A DNA stretch of 64,000 nucleotides from Nocardioides lianchengensis (lineage in GTDB: Bacteria > Actinomycetota > Actinomycetes > Propionibacteriales > Nocardioidaceae): positions 558,001 to 622,000 of the forward strand of contig NZ_FMZM01000001.1 in the NCBI RefSeq assembly GCF_900101465.1, read 5' to 3'. Made by a program: the position numbers and the translations under genes. Numbering within the stretch: the stretch's first letter is position 1; each line of letters opens with the position of its first letter. Below the pieces are notes generated by a model. That model had not been told where the DNA came from. It saw only the letters and a program-made list of their open reading frames with translations, and ran no database searches. Below, piece after piece: positions 29,693 to 41,586 of this stretch.

Positions 29693-30134
29693 GGACGAGC
29701 CGGCCCCCCAGCCGGGGCTCCCGCAGCCGGGAGCGCTCAGACGACATGACAGAACCGACGTCGGAGCCCCCCGGAATGGGGTGGCCGATCGCCGGAACTG
29801 GCGGAAACGCTACCTGCGGGTACGGCGTCGTCCGGGCCGTTCGACCGGCCTGGGCACGAACTGTGGGCGGTCCGTGGAGAACTTGTGGATGGCCTGTTCG
29901 GGCCACCTCACACTCGCGGCGACTCTTGTTCCTCAGCCCGTACGACGGTGCTCCCGCGGCTCGCCCAGCGACGGTGGTGCGTAGCCCCGGTCGGCCTCGT
30001 CGAGGGTCGTCCCGGGCGACACCCCCTACCGCGCCGCGGCACGGGAGGGACCAGATCGCGGCGCACCGCGCGCGAAGATCGAGTACGGCCTCTGCTCGGT
30101 CACCGGCCGCTCGCGGTGCCGGAGTGGCGGTGGG
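29693..30134. other. Intergenic region, about 440 bp
   Basis: Between the stop of the metalloprotease gene and the start of the surface protein, both on the minus strand, so it should hold the surface-protein promoter. G/C-rich stem-forming sequence lies just upstream of the start (29699-29740). No clear -35/-10 pair and no convincing ORF seen. Confidence 0.5.
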
Positions 30135-31931
30135 TCAGCGGGCGCGGACGGCCCGGGACGGGGTACTGAGCGGGCCCCAGCCGGCCCGGTTGCGGGCCTG
30201 GACGGCGAACCGGTAGCGGCCGGCGCGCAGCCGCAGCTCGGCGGTACGACGACCGGCCCCGAGCACGGCCGAGGTCTTGCTCCGGATCGCCCGGCCGCGG
30301 GCGTCCAGCCGCAGGGCGACCACGCGGTAGCCCGTGACCGACGCGCCGCCGATGGTCGCCGGCGCGGTCCAGTGCACGCCCGCGGTGATCCGACCGCCGC
30401 GCCGGCCCGCGTAGGAGGCGCGGACCCGCGCGGGGCCCGGCGCCGTCACGGTGGCCTGGGCGGGCTTCGGGGGCGCGGTGGGCATCGGGGCGGCCCCGAC
30501 GAAGCCGGAGCAGGAGCCCGAGGGCTCCAGGGAGTAGGCCCCGAGGCTGCCGTAGTCGTCGTACCCCCGGGCCCAGGTGCCGTTGCCGACGCCGTCGACC
30601 TCGACGAAGAGCGCCCCGGCGGCGGCCGCGACGGAGACGGTGGCGTCGGTGCCCGTGGTGACGTCCCACGACGGCGTGCCGGTCCCGGAGGTGGGGTTGG
30701 CCGTGGCCACGGCGGCACCGGTGGCGTCGAGCAGCCGGAGCCGGAGGTCCAGGTTGGGGCTGTTCGGGGCGTTGCGCCCGACGACCGAGACCGCACCCGT
30801 GCAGGTGCCGAGGCCGTAGACGTCGACGTCCGTGCGGTGCGAGATGTACGCCGTACCGCCGGGCAGCGTGGCCGCGGTGGCGACGGTGGACCCGGCCTCG
30901 TCGGCCCGCACGGGCAGCCCGTTGCGGGTGATGACCGCGACGTCGTCCTCGCGGTTGTTCGCCTTCGCGTAGGAGCCCTGGCTCCACTGGGTCACGGCCT
31001 TCGGGTAGCCGCCGCCGCCCATGATGGGGGCCCACATGCCGTGCCCGGAGTAGTACTCGGCCTTGTCGGTGCCGTCGTGGTGCAGGCCCAGCGTGTGACC
31101 GGCCTCGTGCGAGGCGGTCTCGGCGATGCCCTTGGCGAAGGTCGGGAAGTTGGCGGCGAAGACCCAGGCGGGCTGCAGTCGGTCATGGGTGGTGCCGATC
31201 GCGTCGAAGCCGTCGAGGTACGCGACGCCGGCGCAGGCTTGAGTCGCCTTCGAGCCGCAGATCGCGTGGTGGGCCTGGGTCCCGGTGGTGATCAGCACCC
31301 GGGTGCCGAAGACGGAGTCGCCGGCGCCGGACCGGGCGATCGCGGCAGCACCCGGGTCCTGGGTCGTCACGTCGACGTCGAAGGGCGCGTAGTCCTCGGC
31401 GACCCGCTGCCACACGTCCTGCACGATCGCGCGCTCCTCGGAGCTGAAGGCACTGGAGCGGTCGATGCTCCAGCCCGGCTGCTTGGCGTCGACGTCGTAC
31501 TGTCGGACCCAGTCGCTGCCGGCGACGGAGCCGCCGTCGAAGTCGAGGAAGATCGTGCGCGCGGAGCCGGGCTTGCTGTGCAGCCGGAACGTCTGGTCCA
31601 GGGCGTACGGCGTGCTGGCGCCGGCCGTCGGTGCGAGGGTGGGCACGAGGTCCGGGAGCACGTCGCGGTAGAACACCCGCCCCTCGGTGTCGACCCACGC
31701 CGTCGAGTCGTCGAGCAGCAGCTCGCGCAGCTCGTCCGGGCCCTGGCCGTTGAGCCGGGCCGCGTCGTCGAGGTCCTCGCCCAGCGCCCGCACGGCGGCG
31801 ACGCCGTTCACGGCCCGGTCGAGCGAGACCGTGCCGTCATCGGCGCCGGCGACCCCCGCGGCGAGCGGGATGGTGGCGGCGGTCAGGGTCAGGACCAGGC
31901 ACCCCAGCAGGGACGCGCGGTGTGACGGCAT
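30135..31931 (-). CDS. Secreted zinc metalloprotease (metzincin) with Fn3-like C-terminus
   Basis: 598 residues from ATG 31931 (GAGGA upstream). Signal peptide ending AAGVAGA. A prodomain-like region to ~105, then the peptidase: RTIFLDFDGGSVAGSDW, then the metzincin zinc site HEAGHTLGLHHDG at ~273-285 and a Met-turn region GHGMWAPIMGGGGY. A pre-peptidase-like beta domain and a C-terminal fibronectin-III-like domain (~495-598: GGASVTGYRVVALRLDARG) follow. Extracellular protease. Confidence 0.9.
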   Translation of the reverse strand: MPSHRASLLGCLVLTLTAATIPLAAGVAGADDGTVSLDRAVNGVAAVRALGEDLDDAARLNGQGPDELRELLLDDSTAWVDTEGRVFYRDVLPDLVPTLAPTAGASTPYALDQTFRLHSKPGSARTIFLDFDGGSVAGSDWVRQYDVDAKQPGWSIDRSSAFSSEERAIVQDVWQRVAEDYAPFDVDVTTQDPGAAAIARSGAGDSVFGTRVLITTGTQAHHAICGSKATQACAGVAYLDGFDAIGTTHDRLQPAWVFAANFPTFAKGIAETASHEAGHTLGLHHDGTDKAEYYSGHGMWAPIMGGGGYPKAVTQWSQGSYAKANNREDDVAVITRNGLPVRADEAGSTVATAATLPGGTAYISHRTDVDVYGLGTCTGAVSVVGRNAPNSPNLDLRLRLLDATGAAVATANPTSGTGTPSWDVTTGTDATVSVAAAAGALFVEVDGVGNGTWARGYDDYGSLGAYSLEPSGSCSGFVGAAPMPTAPPKPAQATVTAPGPARVRASYAGRRGGRITAGVHWTAPATIGGASVTGYRVVALRLDARGRAIRSKTSAVLGAGRRTAELRLRAGRYRFAVQARNRAGWGPLSTPSRAVRAR

Positions 31932-32039
31932 GCAGAAGCTCCTCGAGGACGACCGGTGCCCTCCCCATCGGCGCACCGTCCACCAGGATGAGGGGACCTG
32001 CCCCCGTCTCGCCGGTGAATGCGGCGAGAGTGGCCACGC

Positions 32040-32684
32040 TCACCCCGCGGTGGAGTCGGTGCTGCCGGCGATCGCGACCGTGGCGCACCACCGGTCCGCC
32101 CGCTCGATCAGCTCCTCTCGCGGCGTCGTGGCCGGGGCGCTGAGCGCGCACGAGAGCCACGCGTCACCGAACAGGCCGCGGTAGGACACCTCCCGCCCCC
32201 CGTCCACCGGGCAGACGACCGCCACCGAGGGCACGCCGTACGACGCCGCGCCGGGCAGCCGGCTGCAGCCCTCGCCGCGCAGCGCCGCCCGGACCAGCCG
32301 GGCCGCGCGGTCGGCGGTCACGGGCGGTGCGAAGACCCAGCCGCGGGCCCGGCCACCGTCGGCCGCGGTCCAGGTGCAGCCGAACTCGTGGGCCACGTCG
32401 GTGAGGTCCCCGGCGAGGAGGACCTGCTCGCCGTTGTCGTACGACGCGGTGTCCGCCGGCTCAGCGCCGAGCGCCTCGACGACCCGGGCGGGGGCGACGC
32501 CGGCGCAGAATCCGGCCCGGCTCGCGGCGAGCGTGGTGGTGTCCAGGTCGGCCAGGGTCACGCTCGGTGCGACCTCCGGCACGGCGGCGTCGCGCTCCGC
32601 CGGGCCGACCAGGGCCACCCCGGCGCCGACGCTCGCCGCCGTCGCCACGACGGCAGCGAGGAGGGAACGGACGAGCGTGGGCAC
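32040..32684 (-). CDS. Hypothetical exported protein
   Basis: About 214 residues. N-terminal hydrophobic segment ([20 protein letters not shown]) without a lipobox, then a Cys-rich soluble domain ([54 protein letters not shown]). No family recognised. TACTGT (minus strand, 32696-32691) stands 6 nt before GTG 32684, which is preferred to GTG 32690. Divergent from ftsE. Confidence 0.6.
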   Translation of the reverse strand: MPTLVRSLLAAVVATAASVGAGVALVGPAERDAAVPEVAPSVTLADLDTTTLAASRAGFCAGVAPARVVEALGAEPADTASYDNGEQVLLAGDLTDVAHEFGCTWTAADGGRARGWVFAPPVTADRAARLVRAALRGEGCSRLPGAASYGVPSVAVVCPVDGGREVSYRGLFGDAWLSCALSAPATTPREELIERADRWCATVAIAGSTDSTAG

Positions 32685-32740
32685 GCCCACACAGTAGAGA
32701 CTTGTCGTTCAGGGTCCCCGCGGTCCTCAGGTTGCTCGCG

Positions 32741-32746
32741 TACCGT
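32741..32746 (+). promoter_or_regulatory. -10 hexamer TACCGT of ftsE
   Basis: 7 nt before GTG 32754; no Shine-Dalgarno. Confidence 0.5.
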
Positions 32747-32753
32747 CCTGTGG

Positions 32754-33443
32754 GTGATTCGCTTCGAGAAGGTCACCAAGTCGTACCCCGGCACGGGCAG
32801 CCCGGCGCTCGACCAGGTGTCGGTGGACATCGAGAAGGGCGAGTTCGTCTTCCTCGTGGGGACCTCGGGCTCCGGCAAGTCCACCGCCCTGCGGCTGGTC
32901 CTGCGCGAGGCCCGGCCGACGACCGGCCGGGTCTACGTCGCGGGCAAGGAGATCAACCGGCTCGCCAGCTGGAAGGTGCCGCGGCTGCGGCGCCAGATCG
33001 GCACCGTCTTCCAGGACTTCCGGCTGCTGCAGAACAAGACGGTCAGCGAGAACGTCGCCTTCGCCCTGCAGGTGATCGGCCGCTCGCGCACCGACATCCG
33101 CAACCTCGTCCCCGAGACCCTGGAGATGGTCGGACTCGACGGCAAGGGCGACCGGATGCCCGACGAGCTCTCCGGCGGTGAGCAGCAGCGGGTCGCCATC
33201 GCCCGCGCGTTCGTGAACCGGCCGATGATCCTGATCGCCGACGAGCCGACCGGCAATCTCGACCCGACCACCTCGGTCGGGATCATGAAGCTGCTCGACC
33301 GGATCAACCGCACCGGCACGACCGTGGTGATGGCCACCCACGACCACGGCATCGTCGACCAGATGCGCAAGCGCGTCGTCGAGCTCGACCACGGCCGGGT
33401 GGTCCGCGACCAGGCCCAGGGCGTGTACGGCTTCCAGCACTGA
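32754..33443 (+). CDS. ftsE: Cell division ATP-binding protein FtsE
   Basis: 229 residues; ABC ATPase partner of FtsX at the septum, driving periplasmic peptidoglycan hydrolase activation. Walker [10 protein letters not shown] (~36-44), Q-loop FQDFRLL, signature [15 protein letters not shown] (~140), Walker [13 protein letters not shown]-loop ATHDH. Followed by ftsX after 67 nt and by an M23 hydrolase. Confidence 0.97.
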   Translation: MIRFEKVTKSYPGTGSPALDQVSVDIEKGEFVFLVGTSGSGKSTALRLVLREARPTTGRVYVAGKEINRLASWKVPRLRRQIGTVFQDFRLLQNKTVSENVAFALQVIGRSRTDIRNLVPETLEMVGLDGKGDRMPDELSGGEQQRVAIARAFVNRPMILIADEPTGNLDPTTSVGIMKLLDRINRTGTTVVMATHDHGIVDQMRKRVVELDHGRVVRDQAQGVYGFQH

Positions 33444-33510
33444 GCCTGATCCCAGCACCGCCGTCCCGCGCCCGCCGTACCCCTCGCTACCCAGGAGTCC
33501 ACCCCACCTC

Positions 33511-34425
33511 ATGCAGCTGCGCTACGTCTTCACCGAGCTCGGACAGGGGCTGCGTCGCAACCTGTCCATGCACGTCGCCGTCGTCCTGACCCTGTTCGTC
33601 TCCCTGACCCTGGTCGGTGCCGGCGTGCTGCTGCGCGACCAGGCCGGGCTGGTCGAGGAGAAGTTCGGCAACGAGTTCGAGATCGCCGTGACGCTGTGCC
33701 GCGACAACGACCGGAGCAACCCGGCCTGCGCCGCCGAGGCCGACCAGGCCCAGATCGACGCGATCCAGGAGGTTGTCGACGCCAGCCCCGAGGTCGAGAG
33801 CTCGCGCTTCGAGACCAAGGAGGAGGGCTTCGAGAAGCTGAAGAAGTTCTATGACGCCGACTACCTCGAGGGTCCGAACGCCGCGATCACGGCCGACGAC
33901 ATGCCGCAGCAGATCTGGGTCACCCTGAAGGACCCGCAGCGCTACGAGGGCATCGTCAGCTCGGTGCAGGGCCTGGACGGGGTCGCGGCGATCAACGACC
34001 AGCGCGAGGCCGCCGAGCCGATGTTCGAGACCATCAACACGCTTCGCGACGGCTCGCTCTTGGTCGCGCTGATCCTGGTCGTCGCCGCGCTGCTGCTCGT
34101 CGCCAACACGATCCGCCTGGCCGCCTTCGCGCGGCGCAAGGAGATCGGCATCATGCGTCTGGTGGGCGCCTCCACCATCTACATCACGCTGCCCTTCCTC
34201 CTGGAGGCGCTGGTGATCGCCGCGATCAGTGTGGTCCTGGCCGGGGGAGCGCTCGCGGCCCTGATCCAGTTCGGCATCCAGGGACGACTCGCGGACTCGC
34301 TGGAGTTCATCCCGTGGATCACCTGGTCGGACTCGGTGACCGCCGCGATCGTGGTCGGCGTGACCGGGCCGCTGCTCACGCTGCTCCCGACACTCCTGCT
34401 GACGCGCAAATACATCAAAGTCTGA
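33511..34425 (+). CDS. ftsX: Cell division protein FtsX
   Basis: 304 residues with the FtsX topology: TM1 ~15-42 (LSMHVAVVLTLFVSLTLVGA), a large extracytoplasmic domain (~43-180, two Cys: VTLCRDNDRSNPACAAEA), then three TMs (VALILVVAALLLVANTIRLA; LPFLLEALVIAAISVVLAGG; AIVVGVTGPLLTLLPTLLLT). The external loop transmits FtsE ATP hydrolysis to cell-wall hydrolases. Confidence 0.97.
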   Translation: MQLRYVFTELGQGLRRNLSMHVAVVLTLFVSLTLVGAGVLLRDQAGLVEEKFGNEFEIAVTLCRDNDRSNPACAAEADQAQIDAIQEVVDASPEVESSRFETKEEGFEKLKKFYDADYLEGPNAAITADDMPQQIWVTLKDPQRYEGIVSSVQGLDGVAAINDQREAAEPMFETINTLRDGSLLVALILVVAALLLVANTIRLAAFARRKEIGIMRLVGASTIYITLPFLLEALVIAAISVVLAGGALAALIQFGIQGRLADSLEFIPWITWSDSVTAAIVVGVTGPLLTLLPTLLLTRKYIKV

Positions 34426-34478
34426 TCCGCGCGGGTTACCGTCGCTGCGCCCTCTTCCCCGACCTGAAGGCAGACCCG

Positions 34479-35747
34479 GTGCGCTACTTCCCCAGCGCCT
34501 CGCGCCCCCGCCTGTCCGCGGCCGTCTTGGCCTGCGCACTCGCCATCGGCGCGATGGCCGTCCCTCTGGCCCAGGCCGCCGACGACGACCTGAAGGGCAA
34601 GCAGGACAAGGTCGAGCAGCAGATCGAGCACGCCCACGACGACCTCGAGCACTCCAGCAAGGAGGTCCGGCGGGCCACCGCCCGGCTGGAGGCCGCCCAG
34701 GCCAAGCTGGACGCCGCCGAGGACGCGTACGCCGTCGCCCGCGCCAAGCTGACCGCGGCCCAGGCCCGCGACACCGAGCTGCGGACCAAGCTCGCCGCCG
34801 CCGAGCAGCGGCTGACCGAGGCCCGCGCCGACCTGACCGCGGGGGAGCAGGCGGTCAAGGACCAGCGCGCCCGGTTCGTCGATCGCGTGACCGGCCTCTA
34901 CGTCAAGGGCGACCCGCGGCTGCTGGGGCTGTCCTCCATCCTGGCGGCGAACGATCCCAACGACCTGCTGCGCCGTGTCCAGGCCAACGACACCGTCATC
35001 GCCAAGGAGGACGCGGCGTACGACGAGCTGCGCAGCATCGAGGTGCTGCTCCGGGTGCGGGAGACCCAGGTCGAGGACGCCCAGCAGGCTGTTGCCGAGC
35101 AGCAGGCCGCCGCCGCCGCGCACGTCGAGACCATGGAGACCCTCACCGCGGGGGCCGCCACGGCCAAGGAGCAGGTCGCCGGGCTGTTCGCCGACGCCCG
35201 GGCCGCCCGCCGTGAGGCCGGGGCCGCCCAGGAGCGTGACCGCCTGGTGCTGCGCCAGCTGAAGAAGCGCGAGGCCAGGATCAAGCAGCAGATCCTCGCG
35301 GCCGCCCGCCGGGCCGCCCGCCGCGGCGGCGGCTACACCGGGGAGAGCGACGGCTTCCTCAGCTCGCCGGTCAAGGGCGCGCGGGTGACCTCGCCGTTCG
35401 GCTACCGCGAGCACCCGATCTACCACTACTGGGGCCTGCACGACGGCACCGACTTCGGCGCCGGCTGCGGCACCCCCCTGCGCGCGGTCGCCGACGGCAC
35501 CGTGATGCAGGCGTACTGGTCCTCGGTCTACGGCAACCGCCTCTACGTCAACGTCGGCCGGGCCAACGGCAAGTTCCTGACCGCCGTCTACAACCACGCC
35601 ACCCGCTACACCGTCGGCCCCGGCGAGCGCGTCCGCCGCGGCGAGGTCATCGGGTACGTCGGCTCCACCGGCTGGTCCACCGGCTGCCACCTGCACTTCA
35701 CGGTGCTGGCCAACGGCGACCCGGTGAATCCCATGGACTGGATCTAG
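34479..35747 (+). CDS. EnvC/Rip-like coiled-coil M23 peptidase, FtsEX partner
   Basis: 422 residues from GTG 34479 (GAAGG upstream). Signal peptide (AVLACALAIGAMAVPLAQAA); two long coiled coils ~38-275 (DKVEQQIEHAHDDLEHSSKE; RVRETQVEDAQQAVAEQQAA); LytM/M23 domain ~298-420 with zinc ligands in GLHDGTDFG (~320) and CHLHF (~403-407), which look catalytically complete. The position after ftsEX and the coiled coil match EnvC-type hydrolase activators. smpB, often next in Actinobacteria, is not here. Confidence 0.9.
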   Translation: MRYFPSASRPRLSAAVLACALAIGAMAVPLAQAADDDLKGKQDKVEQQIEHAHDDLEHSSKEVRRATARLEAAQAKLDAAEDAYAVARAKLTAAQARDTELRTKLAAAEQRLTEARADLTAGEQAVKDQRARFVDRVTGLYVKGDPRLLGLSSILAANDPNDLLRRVQANDTVIAKEDAAYDELRSIEVLLRVRETQVEDAQQAVAEQQAAAAAHVETMETLTAGAATAKEQVAGLFADARAARREAGAAQERDRLVLRQLKKREARIKQQILAAARRAARRGGGYTGESDGFLSSPVKGARVTSPFGYREHPIYHYWGLHDGTDFGAGCGTPLRAVADGTVMQAYWSSVYGNRLYVNVGRANGKFLTAVYNHATRYTVGPGERVRRGEVIGYVGSTGWSTGCHLHFTVLANGDPVNPMDWI

Positions 35748-35762
35748 CCCACCGCCCGTCCC

Positions 35763-35800
35763 GGTGGTTGAGGAGGTTGCGCAGCAACCGTCTCGAAACC
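35763..35800 (+). repeat. REP-like repeat A1
   Basis: 38 bp: begins GGTGGTTGAGGAGG, ends CCGTCTCGAAACC, inner hairpin GGTTGC-GCA-GCAACC. Identical to A2 and A3. Confidence 0.9.
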
Positions 35801-35837
35801 GGGTGGGCCGTAGTTCGGGCCTGGATCGGGGTGGGCT

Positions 35838-35932
35838 GCGGGGGTTTCGGGACGGGACTTCGTCCCTCCTCAACCTCCGGTGGTGGGCGTGCTCGGTGGT
35901 TGAGGAGGTTGCGCAGCAACCGTCTCGAAACC
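35838..35932 (+). repeat. 95-bp direct repeat, left copy (REP B1 + A2)
   Basis: Contains inverted unit B1 (35843-35880, inner hairpin GGGAC-TTC-GTCCC), a 14-nt spacer and unit A2 (35895-35932). It matches 36292-36386 with one mismatch. The two copies flank the body of the GIY-YIG gene, and this copy supplies the gene's 3' end. Confidence 0.95.
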
Positions 35933-36232
35933 CCGACCGTTCCGGTGTCGCCAGGCCCGTGAAGCCAGCGCTGGCAGGTCGTCCAAGCGTCCTTCGATGA
36001 GGGCAAGACGTTTGGCCCGGCCCCAGCCCTGCACGCGCTTCTCGTACGCGAAAGCACCGTCGATCCGGGCGAACTCCGCCGCCCACAGCAGCCGCACCGG
36101 CCGTCGACCTGGGCGGCGGGTGTAGGCCGCCCCCTCGCCGTTCTGGTGCTCGGCGAGGCGACGGTCGAGGTCGACCGTGCTGCCGACGTAGAACGATCGG
36201 TCCGCGCATTCCACCAGGTAGGTCCAAGGCAT
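35870..36232 (-). CDS. GIY-YIG nuclease inside a REP cluster
   Basis: 120 residues. GIY-YIG motif near the N-terminus (YLVECADRSFYVGSTVDL, with YLV and YVG), then LAEHQNGEGAAYTRRPGRR, the catalytic Glu region AYEKRVQGWGRAKR (~65-78) and LIEGRLDDLPALASRAW. This is the UPF0213/YhbQ-like group. The last ~21 residues (GFETVAAQPPQPPSTPTTGG) and the stop codon are read from repeats A2 and B1, so the native domain ends at ~RAWRHRNG. It sits between 95-bp direct repeats and may be linked to REP spread. Confidence 0.8.
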   Translation of the reverse strand: MPWTYLVECADRSFYVGSTVDLDRRLAEHQNGEGAAYTRRPGRRPVRLLWAAEFARIDGAFAYEKRVQGWGRAKRLALIEGRLDDLPALASRAWRHRNGRGFETVAAQPPQPPSTPTTGG

Positions 36233-36291
36233 GGACCGAGGATGTCGCTCTTACGAGCCTGTTGCTCGGACTGCCGGCCGACCTGTGGAGA

Positions 36292-36386
36292 GCGGGGGTT
36301 TCGAGACGGGACTTCGTCCCTCCTCAACCTCCGGTGGTGGGCGTGCTCGGTGGTTGAGGAGGTTGCGCAGCAACCGTCTCGAAACC
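36292..36386 (+). repeat. 95-bp direct repeat, right copy (REP B2 + A3)
   Basis: B2 at 36297-36334 and A3 at 36349-36386; one mismatch to the left copy at 35838-35932. Confidence 0.95.
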
Positions 36387-36436
36387 GGGTGGGCCGTAGG
36401 TCGGGCCTGGGTGGGGGTGGGTGCGCGGGTTGCGGG

Positions 36437-36474
36437 GGTGTCGGGACGGGACTTCGTCCCTCCTCAACCACCGG
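36437..36474 (-). repeat. REP-like repeat B3
   Basis: Inverted-orientation unit ending CCTCAACCACCGG, inner hairpin GGGAC-TTC-GTCCC. Reverse-complemented, it has the same outer arms as the A units. Confidence 0.9.
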
Positions 36475-36505
36475 TGCCGACCGGCGCAGGACGTGGGGCG
36501 GTCTC

Positions 36506-36511
36506 TAGGGT
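36506..36511 (+). promoter_or_regulatory. -10 hexamer TAGGGT of the galactofuranan operon
   Basis: 7 nt before GTG 36519; no Shine-Dalgarno. Confidence 0.5.
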
Positions 36512-36518
36512 GGTCGGC

Positions 36519-37442
36519 GTGACCGAGCCGAGCAGCGAGACGCGACGTGTCGTGGCGGTGGTGGTCACGTTCAACCGGCTGACCCTCCTGGAGGGGCTGC
36601 TGGAGCGGCTGACGGGGATCGACGGGCTGGCCGAGGTGCTGGTCGTCGACAACGCCTCGACCGACGGCACCGGCGCCTGGCTCGCGTCGTACGACGACCC
36701 GCGCGTGCAGGCCCGCACGCTCCCCGAGAACCGCGGCGGAGCCGGCGGCTTCCACCACGGCCTGGCCTGGGCGGTGGAGCGCGGGGCGGACCTGGCCTGG
36801 CTGATGGACGACGACGGGCTCCCCGACGAGGACTGCCTGGCCACCCTCCTGCGTGAGACCGACCTGGACTTCTGGGGCCCGGTCGTCGTCGACCAGGACG
36901 ATCCCGAGCGGCTGGTCTTCCCGATCCGGCTGCCCGGGTCGACGAGCGTCGCGCACCGGGTGCCGGACGTGGAGCGGGCGGCTCGCGGCGGCCGGCTCGA
37001 CGGCATCGTCATCCCGTTCAACGGCGTCCTGGTGACCCGCGAGCTGGTCGAGCGGATCGGCCTCCCGCGCGAGGAGTTCTTCATCTGGGGCGACGACCAC
37101 GAGTACCGCCTGCGCGCCGAGGCCGCCCACGCGCGGATCGCCACGGTCCCCGCGGCGCGGGTCCGGCACCCGAGCGTGGGGGAGCTCGGCACGCCGATGG
37201 CGTTCGGGCGGACGACGTACAACCACAGCCCGAGCGACCTCAAGCACTACTGCATGGCCCGCAACAACCTGGTCAACCTGCGCACCTACCGCGGCTGGCC
37301 GCACGCGCTGGCGTTCGTCGCCAAGACGCTGTGGTTCTACACCTTCACCCGCCCCAGCCCGGCCCGGATCGCCCTCAGCGCCCAAGGCATGTACGCCGGC
37401 CTCCGCGGTGACTTCACCGGCCACGGGAAGTACCTGCGATGA
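36519..37442 (+). CDS. GT2 glycosyltransferase, GlfT1-like
   Basis: 307 residues. GT-A fold start (VVAVVVTFNRLTLLEGLLER), VVDNASTDGTGAWLA, NRGGAGGFHHGL, acidic metal site LMDDDGLPDED (~92-102) and acceptor motif FFIWGDDHEYRLRAEAA. The NxGGAGGF and W-GDD/E-EYR motifs are typical of galactofuranosyl and rhamnosyl transferases that prime galactan. First gene of a tight operon with glf and a GlfT2-like enzyme, so a role in galactofuranan initiation is inferred. Leaderless start. Confidence 0.8.
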   Translation: MTEPSSETRRVVAVVVTFNRLTLLEGLLERLTGIDGLAEVLVVDNASTDGTGAWLASYDDPRVQARTLPENRGGAGGFHHGLAWAVERGADLAWLMDDDGLPDEDCLATLLRETDLDFWGPVVVDQDDPERLVFPIRLPGSTSVAHRVPDVERAARGGRLDGIVIPFNGVLVTRELVERIGLPREEFFIWGDDHEYRLRAEAAHARIATVPAARVRHPSVGELGTPMAFGRTTYNHSPSDLKHYCMARNNLVNLRTYRGWPHALAFVAKTLWFYTFTRPSPARIALSAQGMYAGLRGDFTGHGKYLR

Positions 37443-38341
37443 CCGCCGAGACCGTCGCCGTCGTCGTGGTGACCTACAACCGCGCGGAGCTGCTGGAGGG
37501 GATGCTGGCCGGCCTGGCCGCCCTCGAGCGGCTCCCCGACGGGATCGTGGTCATCGACAACGCCAGCACCGACCGCACCGCGGAGGTGCTGGCGGCGGCC
37601 ACCAACCCGGGCCTGGTCGTGCTCCGCACCGACGAGAACCTCGGCGGGGCGGGCGGCTTCCACCTCGGCGTCCAGATCGCCTTCGAGAAGGGCTTCGACC
37701 GGCTCTGGCTGATGGACGACGACGTCGTCCCGGCCCCCGACTGCCTGGGCGTGCTGATGGCGACCGACGAGCCCTGCCTCGCGGCGGTCCGCGAGGACCG
37801 CCGCGGCCGCCTGGTCGAGAAGGCCGCGCTCCGCTTCGACCTGCGCAACCCGCTGGCGATCAAGCCCAAGACCGCCATGGTCGAGACGACGTACGGCGAG
37901 CGTGGCCGGATGCCGGCCCGCGTCGAGCTGGAGAACGTCGCCTTCGAGGGCTTCCTGGTCCGCCGCGAGGTGATCGAGCGGGTCGGACTGCCGGACCCGT
38001 CGTACTTCATCTTCTACGACGACGTGGACCTGGCGATCCGCGCGCGCCGGGCCGGCTACCGGATCTGGGGCATCCGCGACGCGGTCCTGGTGCGCCAGCT
38101 CGACTTCGACCAGCAGCACGACCTGGCGGGCTGGAAGGGGTTCTACATGTACCGCAACCTGTTCGTCGTGCACTTCCGGTACGGCGAGAACCTGCTCGTC
38201 CGGCTCAAGCCGTGGCTGGTCGTGGCGATGGTCGTGCTGCTGAGCCCGGTCCGCGGCGGACGGGGCGAGGCGGTCAACGTGATCCGGGCCATTCGCTCGG
38301 CGCGGGGAATGCGGGCGCTCCCGCCGTCGTCCGTAGACTGA
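37439..38341 (+). CDS. GT2 glycosyltransferase, GlfT1-like paralogue
   Basis: 300 residues; ATG overlaps the upstream TGA. Same design as its neighbour: VAVVVVTYNRAELLEGMLAG, VIDNASTDRTAEVLAA, NLGGAGGFHLGV, LMDDDVVPAPDC, then YFIFYDDVDLAIRARRAGYR. The C-terminal hydrophobic helix (LVVAMVVLLSPVRGG) may associate with the membrane. Two adjacent paralogues suggest two successive sugar additions to the lipid-linked primer. Confidence 0.8.
   Translation: MTAETVAVVVVTYNRAELLEGMLAGLAALERLPDGIVVIDNASTDRTAEVLAAATNPGLVVLRTDENLGGAGGFHLGVQIAFEKGFDRLWLMDDDVVPAPDCLGVLMATDEPCLAAVREDRRGRLVEKAALRFDLRNPLAIKPKTAMVETTYGERGRMPARVELENVAFEGFLVRREVIERVGLPDPSYFIFYDDVDLAIRARRAGYRIWGIRDAVLVRQLDFDQQHDLAGWKGFYMYRNLFVVHFRYGENLLVRLKPWLVVAMVVLLSPVRGGRGEAVNVIRAIRSARGMRALPPSSVD
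38334..38339 (+). promoter_or_regulatory. Internal -10 hexamer TAGACT before glf
   Basis: 8 nt before GTG 38348, inside the end of the previous gene; would give a second transcript starting at glf. Confidence 0.4.

Positions 38342-41582
<3,241 letters not shown>

Positions 41583-41586
<4 letters not shown>

Larger units (their letters stand above)
35748..36518. other. REP cluster region
   Basis: No conventional backbone gene between the M23 stop and the GT2 start. It is filled by six REP-like repeats and a GIY-YIG gene, annotated separately. Confidence 0.8.

Noticed and set aside
35763-36474. CRISPR array
   Set aside because: Repeats are hairpin units in alternating orientation with irregular spacing and a gene inside; there are no uniform spacers and no cas genes.
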